NCBI RefSeq assembly: GCF_003335045.1 | Contig: NZ_QOZG01000001.1 | Coordinates: forward strand, 496,001 to 560,000 | DNA length: 64,000 nucleotides | Reading direction: 5' to 3' | Source: Paramesorhizobium salinisoli | GTDB lineage: Bacteria > Pseudomonadota > Alphaproteobacteria > Rhizobiales > Rhizobiaceae | Shown here: in pieces, positions 52,651 to 59,285 of the stretch | Layout of the letters: each line of letters opens with the position of its first letter | How positions within the stretch are numbered: the stretch's first letter is position 1 | The notes under the pieces: generated by a model | What the model was told of the DNA's origin: nothing | Databases searched by the model: none | What the model saw: only the letters and a program-made list of their open reading frames with translations | Made by a program: the position numbers and the translations under genes

Positions 52651-53693
52651 TTCGTCAGTCCGAATCTCTTGATGCCATCGGCAAGCGCCTCGATTCCGTC
52701 GATCGTGCGGATCGTCGGGTTCATCGACTGCGCGTTCATCATGACGAAACGTTTTTTCCTGACCGCCTCGAGCTGGCTGGTGACAGGATCAGCCTCCAGG
52801 AACCTGATCTTCACGGTCGGATCGTCGGCGGCATAGCGGCGCCGGTCCATTTCCGCGATGACGATGACAGCGGGGTTGGTGCCGATGATCGTCTCCCAAC
52901 TGACGAGCGGCCATTCCTCGTCCGTATCGATCACGTTTTTTGCACCCAGCGCCTGCAGGATATAGGCCGGCGCGCCGTTTTTACCTGCAACGAAGGCATC
53001 GCCCTTGAGGTCCTTGCTCGAAAACCAGAAAATAACAGGCAGCCCCACCGCCTTGCTTCCGGCAACTGACGCGATGGCCTCCGCCTCGCGTTTTTTCAGA
53101 TCGGTCACGAGTTGTTCGCCGCGCTCGTTGACATCGAATATCCGCGCGAGTTCGCGAATTTCCTGGTAGACCAGCTCCATCGTGAACGGTTCCTTGCGGA
53201 CACCATCGCCGCCGCCGGAATTGTCCTTGGCGGCGCAATCCGCCGGCGAGATATAGGTCGGAATGCCGAGTTCGGAGAACTGCTCGCGCGTACCGACCCC
53301 ACCGCTCGGGCCGACATCCGATTCGAACTGTACCGCGACGAGCTCAGGCTCCTGCGCAACGACCGATTCGAAGCTCGGGCTGTTGTCCGCAAGCCGCTTG
53401 ATCTTCTCATTCTGGCTCTCGAACCCTTTGAGGACCGGCCCAACCCAGACGGCGGTTCCCACCATCTTATCGGCGAGCCCGAGCGAGAGCAGGATTTCCG
53501 TGCTGTTCTGGCCGATCGTGACGGCTTTTTCGGGGGCTTTCTTGAAGGTTACCGAAGCACCGCAATTTTTGAGCGTGAGCGGATAAACGGTATGTTCTGC
53601 GGCCTTGCCTATCGAAGCACTTGCGATGAGTCCGAAAATGGCCACAAAGGCAAACCCGGTCTTTCGGGCGCGTATCTGAATTGATTTTCGCAT
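52647..53693 (-). CDS. btuF: BtuF-like periplasmic corrinoid/iron-chelate binding protein
   Basis: 348 aa. Signal peptide at the start (TGFAFVAIFGLIASASIGKA, cleavage near 32). Type III periplasmic binding fold: AVTIGQNSTEILLSLGLADK near 57, SFESVVAQEPELVAVQ near 106-121, and VIDTDEEWPLVSWETIIGTN near 263. Metal-chelate family (FepB/BtuF). Start at 53693 follows AGGGTAAGACT; the frame is open to 53756. The cobalamin riboswitch upstream favours a corrinoid ligand, though the binding pocket cannot be judged by eye. Confidence 0.82.
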   Translation of the reverse strand: MRKSIQIRARKTGFAFVAIFGLIASASIGKAAEHTVYPLTLKNCGASVTFKKAPEKAVTIGQNSTEILLSLGLADKMVGTAVWVGPVLKGFESQNEKIKRLADNSPSFESVVAQEPELVAVQFESDVGPSGGVGTREQFSELGIPTYISPADCAAKDNSGGGDGVRKEPFTMELVYQEIRELARIFDVNERGEQLVTDLKKREAEAIASVAGSKAVGLPVIFWFSSKDLKGDAFVAGKNGAPAYILQALGAKNVIDTDEEWPLVSWETIIGTNPAVIVIAEMDRRRYAADDPTVKIRFLEADPVTSQLEAVRKKRFVMMNAQSMNPTIRTIDGIEALADGIKRFGLTN

Positions 53694-53782
53694 AGTCTTA
53701 CCCTGATAGCTTGATATGTGGAGGCGGCGCGCGCGGTCCTGATGGGCGGCGAGCAAACGGCCGAATGGATGCAGCGCCGGCT

Positions 53783-53878
53783 TCAGCCGGAGGTCGGCTC
53801 CGAAATCGGCAAGGATTGATCAAGCGGATGGAAAATATGCGAAATAAGCCGGTCTACCCGGCTGAAAGACTTGGCCAT
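53783..53878 (-). CDS. Unrecognised 31-aa ORF between cobalamin riboswitch and btuF
   Basis: AKSFSRVDRLISHIFHPLDQ is the first part after Met; the peptide ends SEPTSG. The ATG is preceded by AGAGGAGACATC, the best ribosome-binding site in the region, only about 50 nt after the end of the riboswitch aptamer, exactly where a riboswitch that controls translation would act. No membrane span or known family; the mix of basic and hydrophobic residues (RLISHIFHPL) could form a short amphipathic helix. It may be a small functional protein or a leader peptide coupling the riboswitch to btuF, which starts 89 nt further on. Confidence 0.6.
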   Translation of the reverse strand: MAKSFSRVDRLISHIFHPLDQSLPISEPTSG

Positions 53879-53924
53879 GATGTCTCCTCTACGAGCAACC
53901 CCGCCCGTGAAATTGGATCTTCGA

Positions 53925-54165
53925 CTTCGACGGCAGGTCTCCTGGCTCGCAGATATCTGCTTCACATCTGCCTTCCCGCCAGTTCTTGGATGAACCTGGC
54001 AGTGGCATGACATCCCTATAAGGCAAGGGACGTCACAAGGACGTTCAGCAATCCGCTTACAGTTGCGGGGGCAGCCACGGTCTTGGTCCCGATTGGGTCG
54101 TCCTCACCGTGTTCCCTATTAATCCCCTCGAAGTCATTCTTCGGGGAACCGTCACGCTGTTTTTA
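53925..54165 (-). ncRNA. Cobalamin (adenosylcobalamin) riboswitch
   Basis: On the minus strand the aptamer signatures appear in order: GGGAACACGGTG, GACCGTGGCTGCCCCCGCAA with CTGTAAGCGG, GTCATGCCACTG, GGGAAGGC, and the B12 box AGCCAGGAGACCTGCC (53932-53947). All are standard for the class. It leads the 31-aa ORF and btuFCD; B12 binding would shut off expression. No strong terminator hairpin with a T-run lies between it and the ORF, so translational control is more likely. Ends are approximate. Confidence 0.95.
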
Positions 54166-54170
54166 GGACT

Positions 54171-54638
54171 GCCGGAAGCCCGCAGTCAAGGCGAGCCGGT
54201 CCAACAATCTCATCATGTCATATCCGCCGCACGTCTTCCTCCTTGAGTTCCCCGATGTTCAGAGTTCAACTCGTTCGCCACGCGATTTTTGTAACGTAAT
54301 AACATATCAAGTCAACACTTCATGAGGAAGGCCTGGAAATTTGAGTGCAGGACAAGGGATTTCCGCACCTATGACGGAACAAAATCGCACGCGGCGGGTT
54401 ACAACCGAAGCTGGCGGTCGGTGCTAAATCCAAGTGAGGTCGTCGGTATTCGGCATGTGAAAGCATCGCCGGTGGAGGGGCTATCGGTTACGAAACGCCT
54501 CTCATCAGGCCCGACGGCGATGGTCATCCCCTCCCGTTGTCGCCGGGCCTTCAATTCAACGCAGGATAGCGAGAATAGCTTGTTGACTTTTAGTTAATAA
54601 TACTATTTATCTCTCGCAACTTCTTGGGGGACCGTACA
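54171..54638. other. Intergenic region upstream of the riboswitch
   Basis: No gene supported. It must contain the promoter of the riboswitch-btuFCD transcript on the minus strand and that of the 37-aa gene on the plus strand. GGAAC-N16-GGTT at 54376-54400 is one base off the EcfG general-stress promoter pattern (GGAAC-N16/17-CGTT). Confidence 0.4.
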
Positions 54639-54752
54639 ATGTACGAGACGAATGATCGCGGATTGAAAGACGTGCTGGTCTGGCTGAGTTACGCCAGTGT
54701 TTTCGTCGTGGTCTGCATTGTGTTCAATGAACTGCGCGGCGTTATCGCCTGA
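54639..54752 (+). CDS. Small single-span membrane protein (37 aa)
   Basis: Starts MYETNDRGLKDVLVW, followed by a membrane helix LSYASVFVVVCIVFN and a short charged end (ELRGVIA). The ATG has GGGGGACC seven bases before it, a strong site for a free-standing ORF. Codon use is GC-rich as in neighbouring genes, while the flanks are not coding. No family recognised. It stands alone between the riboswitch transcript and the PEBP gene. Confidence 0.55.
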   Translation: MYETNDRGLKDVLVWLSYASVFVVVCIVFNELRGVIA

Positions 54753-55215
54753 GACGGAACTCAATATCGACTCGGTGCACCGAGGCATACAGCACTCCCA
54801 ATAATATCAACAGTAATAATTTAAACGTTGCAGGCCGTCACCCGATTACGGGCAGTTTCTTCGCGGCTTTTCTCAGGATGGTCTGTCTTCACGCATTTGA
54901 ATGACTCATCCTATGCAATCATACGTATTGCATGGGCATATTCTCTTGTTTTCTCAACCTCCCCGAACTCGACATTCCCAACCTTCGATCGCAGCAGCAT
55001 TCGCGTTGAAAAGCCCGTGGATTTCCCTTTCCCTACCGATGAAATTTCAGTTGCTTGGAACAATGGACCGCCGAAGAGGTTCCACCAGAACGCGATAAGA
55101 AAAAAGAGGATCGACCGCTAAAATCCTGATGGAATCCGACTTGGCAGTCCCTCGCCATGAGGCCTCCGGCATTTTCGGGAGGTCATGTTCAGGTTGCAAA
55201 TCACGAGGACACCAG
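54753..55215. other. Intergenic region upstream of the PEBP gene
   Basis: 463 bp with no supported gene. A GGAAC-N16-GGTT pattern at 55057-55081, about 135 bp before the PEBP start, is one base off the alphaproteobacterial EcfG general-stress promoter. No repeat or RNA recognised. Confidence 0.4.
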
Positions 55216-55677
55216 ATGCCGCTTACTCTCACCAGCCCTGTTTTTGCTGAAGGCGAAACCATTCCCACGAAATATGCGCGCGATGGCGAAAACCTGATGC
55301 CGCCGCTGAAATGGACGGGGATACCCGGCGGCACGCAAAGCTTCGTTCTCATTGTGGAAGACCCGGATGCCCCCAAGGGAATTTTCCGACACTGCGCGGT
55401 ATACAACATCCCGGCGGACCGGGAAGGCCTGCCCGAAAGCATCGATACGAGCCGAGATAATGCGCTGAGTTACGCCATAAATGATTTCGGCAACGCCCAC
55501 TATGATGGACCGGAACCACCCATTGGCGATGATCCGCACCATTATCATTTCCGTCTGGCGGCGCTCGACGTTCCACGTCTCGCCATCCCCGCGAAGGCCG
55601 GTGCCCAGCAGATCTGGCATGAGGCGCGCAAGCATGTGATCGAGGAAGCCGAACTGGTCGGCATCTACCAGCGCTAA
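55216..55677 (+). CDS. YbhB/YbcL-type phosphatidylethanolamine-binding-like (PEBP) protein
   Basis: 153 aa. LTLTSPVFAEGETIPTKYAR at the start, PPLKWTGIPGGTQSFVLIVE with DPDAPKG (the conserved ligand-loop motif), and YDGPEPPIGDDPHHYHFRLA in the middle define the bacterial PEBP family. The biochemical role of bacterial members is unclear. The start at 55216 aligns with the family and follows CACGAGGACACCAG; the frame is open from 55129. No signal peptide, so cytosolic. Confidence 0.9.
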   Translation: MPLTLTSPVFAEGETIPTKYARDGENLMPPLKWTGIPGGTQSFVLIVEDPDAPKGIFRHCAVYNIPADREGLPESIDTSRDNALSYAINDFGNAHYDGPEPPIGDDPHHYHFRLAALDVPRLAIPAKAGAQQIWHEARKHVIEEAELVGIYQR

Positions 55678-55840
55678 AGCAAACTCCCGGAAATGCAAAA
55701 AGCTGGAGCAATCCCCCAAAACCCTTCCTGACCTTGCCGCCCTTTTGTTACGCTCGCCCGTTGCCTGAAAGTACGGAACAAAATCATGCCCTTATCCATT
55801 TAGCGGGAGCAGACGGGTAGACCCTTGTAAGGAGTGGCAT

Positions 55841-56323
55841 TTGCGGAAGATCGTTTTCGGCGCATTGGCAGGCATCTCGGCAACGATGGCGATGACTGCC
55901 GCAATGCGCCAGATGTTCTTTCTTCTGAAAAACGAGCATCGCTATCCGCTGCCGCCACGCGAGATCATGGCGCAAATGCATGCCAAGGCTCCGGAGCGTA
56001 CGTTGCGCACCGAAACCGTGCTGGCGCATTTCAGTTTCGGAGCCGCTACCGGCGCCCTCTACGCATTGCTGCCCCGGCGCCTTTCGAGCGGTCCGGCCTA
56101 TGGCGTTCTCGTCTGGGCTCTGAGCTATCTCGGCTGGATCCCCGCGCTCTGCATCCTCTCTCCCGCCACAAAACACCCCATGCAACGAAATCTTCTCATG
56201 GTCGCGGCGCATGTCGTGTGGGGCCTTGCGCTGTCCGGCAGCCTGCGCGAACTCGACCGTTCAGCCCACAGCGTCTTCTCCCGTGGAGTGTCGCGGGATG
56301 CAATTTCGGGAAGACGGAAATGA
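55841..56323 (+). CDS. Uncharacterised membrane protein (160 aa)
   Basis: About four hydrophobic segments: IVFGALAGISATMAMTAAMR near residue 3, FGAATGALYALLP near 66, GVLVWALSYLGWIPALCIL near 88 and VAAHVVWGLALSGSL near 121. Starts at TTG 55841 with TAAGGAGTGGCAT before it. A G-A-x-A-G-x-x-A-T pattern at the start recalls YagU/DUF1440-like membrane proteins, but I would not name a function. The stop overlaps the next start (ATGA), so it is coupled to the SDR-DoxX gene. Confidence 0.7.
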   Translation: MRKIVFGALAGISATMAMTAAMRQMFFLLKNEHRYPLPPREIMAQMHAKAPERTLRTETVLAHFSFGAATGALYALLPRRLSSGPAYGVLVWALSYLGWIPALCILSPATKHPMQRNLLMVAAHVVWGLALSGSLRELDRSAHSVFSRGVSRDAISGRRK

Positions 56324-57609
56324 AAGTCCTCGTCACAGGGGCCACCGGTTTGATCGGCTCTGCGATCTGCGCCCGCCTTTCCAGCGACGGACATGATGTG
56401 ACCGCGATGATACGGCCGGGCAGCGCGCCTGTCCCCGCCTTCGTCAGTCGCGTCATCGCCCTCGACATGGCACAGGCCACCCAACCCGGCAACTGGACGC
56501 CTTATCTCGACGGAATGGAGGCAGTGGTCAATTGCGTCGGCGTTCTGCAGGACGGCCCGCGCGAGAATACCGAAGGCGTCCACGTCAGCGGCCCGTCTGC
56601 GCTGTTTCTTGCCTGCGAAGAGCTTGGCATCCGGCGCGTCATCCATCTCTCGGCCATCGGCGTGGATCGCGGACAGATGTCAGCTTTCTCGGAAACCAAG
56701 GCGCGCGGCGACGCGGTCCTCATGGATCGCGATCTCGATTGGGTGATCCTGCGCCCGTCCGTAGTGCTCGGCCGGCCCGTATACGGCGGGAGCGCCCTCT
56801 TCCGCGGCCTGGCGGCCCTTCCCCTCCTGCCGGTTATGAAGGATACGGGCGCATTGCAAATTGTACAGCTTGAAGACGTGACCGCTACGGTCGCATTCTT
56901 CCTCACAGCCTCGGCGCCGAAGCGGGTGGAGCTCGAACTCGCCGGACCGCAGAGGCTGACGGTGAGCGAAGTGGTGGCAAGCTACCGACGGTGGCTGGGA
57001 TGGGGCCCCTCCCGGACGTTCGAGGTGCCTCGCCCCCTTGCGACGCTTCTCTATCGGGCTGGCGATCTTGTCGGCACGCTCGGCTGGCGGTCGCCGATGC
57101 GGAGCACCGCAGCCCGGGAGATCGTCCGTGGAGCGATCGGCGATGCGACACGCTGGCGTGAGATGACAGGGATCAATCCAAGATCGCTCGATGCCGCACT
57201 GGCGGCGGAGCCCGTGACAGTCCAGGAGCGCTGGTTCGCCAAGCTCTATTTCCTGAAACCACTCACCTTCATTGTGCTGGCGTTGTTCTGGCTGACCACC
57301 GGCATCCTCTCGCTAACAGCAGGCTTCCAGATCGGCGTCGATCTGATGGTTCGGGCACAAGCCGGCATTCTCGCCGCTCCAAGCGTGGTCGCCGGAGCAA
57401 TCGCCGATATTCTCGTCGGCTTGGCGATCGCCTACCGCCCGACGACCCGGCGAGGTCTTTACGCGGCGATTGCGCTTTCGCTGTTCTATATTGTGGCGGG
57501 CACGATTCTGCTTCCCGAACTGTGGAAGGAGCCGCTGGGTCCGCTCCTGAAAATCTGGCCTATACTGGTGTTACATCTCGTGGCGCTCGCCATTCTGGAT
57601 GAACGCTGA
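56320..57609 (+). CDS. SDR-family NAD(P)-binding protein with C-terminal DoxX-like membrane domain
   Basis: 429 aa. Residues 1-290 are an atypical SDR: KVLVTGATGLIGSAICARLS gives the cofactor site, AVVNCVGVLQD near 67 and VIHLSAIGVD near 107 follow, and the classical Tyr-x3-Lys is not evident, as in NmrA/complex-I-assembly-like SDRs. Residues ~300-425 hold four membrane helices with the DoxX-like pattern (FIVLALFWLTTGILSLTAGF, IADILVGLAIAYRP). Similar fusions occur in proteobacteria without a known function. One-base overlap with the following DUF2269 gene. Confidence 0.85.
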   Translation: MKVLVTGATGLIGSAICARLSSDGHDVTAMIRPGSAPVPAFVSRVIALDMAQATQPGNWTPYLDGMEAVVNCVGVLQDGPRENTEGVHVSGPSALFLACEELGIRRVIHLSAIGVDRGQMSAFSETKARGDAVLMDRDLDWVILRPSVVLGRPVYGGSALFRGLAALPLLPVMKDTGALQIVQLEDVTATVAFFLTASAPKRVELELAGPQRLTVSEVVASYRRWLGWGPSRTFEVPRPLATLLYRAGDLVGTLGWRSPMRSTAAREIVRGAIGDATRWREMTGINPRSLDAALAAEPVTVQERWFAKLYFLKPLTFIVLALFWLTTGILSLTAGFQIGVDLMVRAQAGILAAPSVVAGAIADILVGLAIAYRPTTRRGLYAAIALSLFYIVAGTILLPELWKEPLGPLLKIWPILVLHLVALAILDER

Positions 57610-58079
57610 TGCTCTATCTCGTCCTCAAATACCTGCATGTGATTGGCGCTTCGGTGTTGCTGGGCACCGGCGCCGGCATAGCCTTTTTCTTGCTGCTGGC
57701 GCACCGGACGGGCAATGCGGCCACTATAGCCGCCGTCGCGCGCATCGTCGTCATCGCGGATTTTGTCTTCACCGCGACCGCAGTGGTGGCGCAGCCCATC
57801 ACCGGCGTCGCGCTGGCGTGGAATGCAGGCTACTCGCTCACCGAAAGCTGGATCGTGCTGTCGATTGTGCTCTACCTGATCACGGGCGCGTTTTGGCTTC
57901 CCGTCGTCTGGATGCAGATGGAGATGCGGCGGCTCGCGACCGAGGCGGCTACCAAAGGCACCGCTCTTCCCGCCCGCTATTTCACACTCTTCAGGCTCTG
58001 GTTCATCTTCGGCTTCCCGGCCTTCGGCGCAGTCGCGGCCATTTTCTGGTTGATGATAGCCCGCCCCGCTATCTGGTAA
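57609..58079 (+). CDS. DUF2269 family membrane protein
   Basis: 156 aa, four helices. YLVLKYLHVIGASVLLGTGA at the start with the conserved His, FVFTATAVVAQPITGVALAW near 57, and YFTLFRLWFIFGFPAFGAVA near 118 are DUF2269 features. Function not established; the pairing with an SDR-DoxX gene is seen in other proteobacteria and suggests a joint membrane redox role. Start codon shares a base with the preceding stop (TGATG). Confidence 0.85.
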   Translation: MLYLVLKYLHVIGASVLLGTGAGIAFFLLLAHRTGNAATIAAVARIVVIADFVFTATAVVAQPITGVALAWNAGYSLTESWIVLSIVLYLITGAFWLPVVWMQMEMRRLATEAATKGTALPARYFTLFRLWFIFGFPAFGAVAAIFWLMIARPAIW

Positions 58080-58226
58080 AGATTCCGGCCTTTTCCTGAG
58101 AATAATTCGAATTCGGGTCCTCGCACTCCGGAACAATAGCCAAATCCAGAAGTTTGATGTGTGGCGATGCGTGCCGACCGCAAACCCGCCGGTCGGCCGC
58201 CCGATACTGAAAGGAAGGAGCCCTAA

Positions 58227-58736
58227 ATGGCAAACATGGATGATTGGCTGAACCAGTGGCTGCGTGACGCACACGCGATGGAAGAGCAGGCGGAGCAGAT
58301 GCTGAGCGGTCAGGTAGGCCGTCTTGAGAACTATCCGCAATTGCGCGCCCGCATCGAGCAGCATCTGACGGAGACCAAATCGCAACGCGAACGGCTCGAG
58401 AGATGTATCGAGCAACGCGGCGCCTCTACCTCCACTGTAAAGGACGTCGCTGGAAAACTCACCGCGATGATGCAGAGCTTCGGCGGCATCATGGCTGGCG
58501 ATGAAGTGGTGAAGGGAACGCTGGCAAGCTATACGTTTGAGCATATGGAGATCGCATCCTACCGTATTCTGATCGCCGCCGCCGAAGCGGTGGGCGACAC
58601 CACGACCGCTCGCGTATGCGAGGAGATCTGCCGGGAGGAGGAAGCGATGGCCGCATGGCTCGCCGATCATGCAGACGAGGTAACGCGCGAATATCTGAAA
58701 CGCGACCAAGTCGAGTTGGAAACGGCCAAGCGTTAG
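58227..58736 (+). CDS. DUF892 (YciE/YciF) ferritin-like protein
   Basis: 169 aa, mostly helical. NQWLRDAHAMEEQAEQMLSG near residue 8, HLTETKSQRERLERCIEQRG near 47-66, HMEIASYRILIAAAEAVGD near 110 and EEICREEEAMAAWLADH near 133 are the four-helix-bundle motifs of the DUF892 ferritin-like family, with candidate metal-binding Glu/His residues. Members are induced in stress responses. Starts after GAAAGGAAGGAGCC. A GGAAC-N16-AGTT pattern begins at 58130, close to an EcfG-type promoter. Followed by a terminator-like hairpin. Confidence 0.88.
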   Translation: MANMDDWLNQWLRDAHAMEEQAEQMLSGQVGRLENYPQLRARIEQHLTETKSQRERLERCIEQRGASTSTVKDVAGKLTAMMQSFGGIMAGDEVVKGTLASYTFEHMEIASYRILIAAAEAVGDTTTARVCEEICREEEAMAAWLADHADEVTREYLKRDQVELETAKR

Positions 58737-58820
58737 GAAGAGGCGGAGCACCGATTTTCCGGGTCCCGTTCTATTATCATGGACGTCACATCACAACTTC
58801 TTGGGGTATCGCAAAAACAT

Positions 58821-58846
58821 CAGCGCCGGACTGAAGTCTGGCGCTG
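58821..58846 (+). terminator. Hairpin downstream of the DUF892 gene
   Basis: CAGCGCCGGACT and AGTCTGGCGCTG pair over 12 bp with one G-T, followed by AAATTCATCC. Probable terminator although the T-run is weak. Confidence 0.55.
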
Positions 58847-58982
58847 AAATTCATCCGATTTATATTACAAATGCAAGCTTCTGAAACGACGGCAATATTG
58901 GAAACGATTTGACTCTTATCCGCATGGAGCCCACACTTTTCAGGTCTTGGGTAACTCCAGTCTTTGCTTCACGGAGATCGAC

Positions 58983-59249
58983 ATGCCGATAAGAGGTGGC
59001 TATCCCGGCCACGAATCCGCCTATACCAGCGAAGACTGGCGCATCATGCAGTCAGCCTATCATAGATCCACGGCCCTGCTGGGCGCCACCAATACCAGAG
59101 ATGCGGACCGGCTCGCCAGAGAAGTCATGCGCCTTTACAATCTCGGATATCGGGATATCGAAGCTTTGGCGTTCGCCGCCGCAAATGTCGAGAACAACCG
59201 CCGTGAGCACGATCTGGCAACAGCCGCACCCGTTGACCTGTCAGCTTAA
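58983..59249 (+). CDS. Hypothetical 88-aa protein
   Basis: No family recognised. Begins PIRGGYPGHESAYTSEDWRI; the C-terminal part (TNTRDADRLAREVMRLYNLG; IEALAFAAANVENN) is predicted helical, without membrane span or signal. The ATG at 58983 follows CACGGAGATCGAC; the frame is open 12 codons earlier. It sits alone between two hairpins at 58821 and 59251, so is probably its own transcript. Confidence 0.65.
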   Translation: MPIRGGYPGHESAYTSEDWRIMQSAYHRSTALLGATNTRDADRLAREVMRLYNLGYRDIEALAFAAANVENNRREHDLATAAPVDLSA

Positions 59250-59250
59250 T

Positions 59251-59278
59251 GAGGGCGGCGCCTGTCCGGGCCGCCCTC
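59251..59278. terminator. Bidirectional terminator between convergent genes
   Basis: GAGGGCGGC (59251-59259) and GCCGCCCTC (59270-59278), perfect 9-bp stem, between the 88-aa gene and the convergent fusion gene. Confidence 0.65.
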
Positions 59279-59285
59279 TCAATCC

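Noticed and set aside
51781-52836. 351-codon plus-strand open frame
   Set aside because: Antisense to btuC and btuF; low-complexity translation typical of a shadow frame.
54322-54597. 91-codon open frame
   Set aside because: No ribosome-binding site or recognisable feature; treated as non-coding.
55834-56319. Upstream extension of the SDR-DoxX frame
   Set aside because: The frame stays open but overlaps the better supported 160-aa membrane protein; the SDR cofactor motif begins right at the ATG of 56320.
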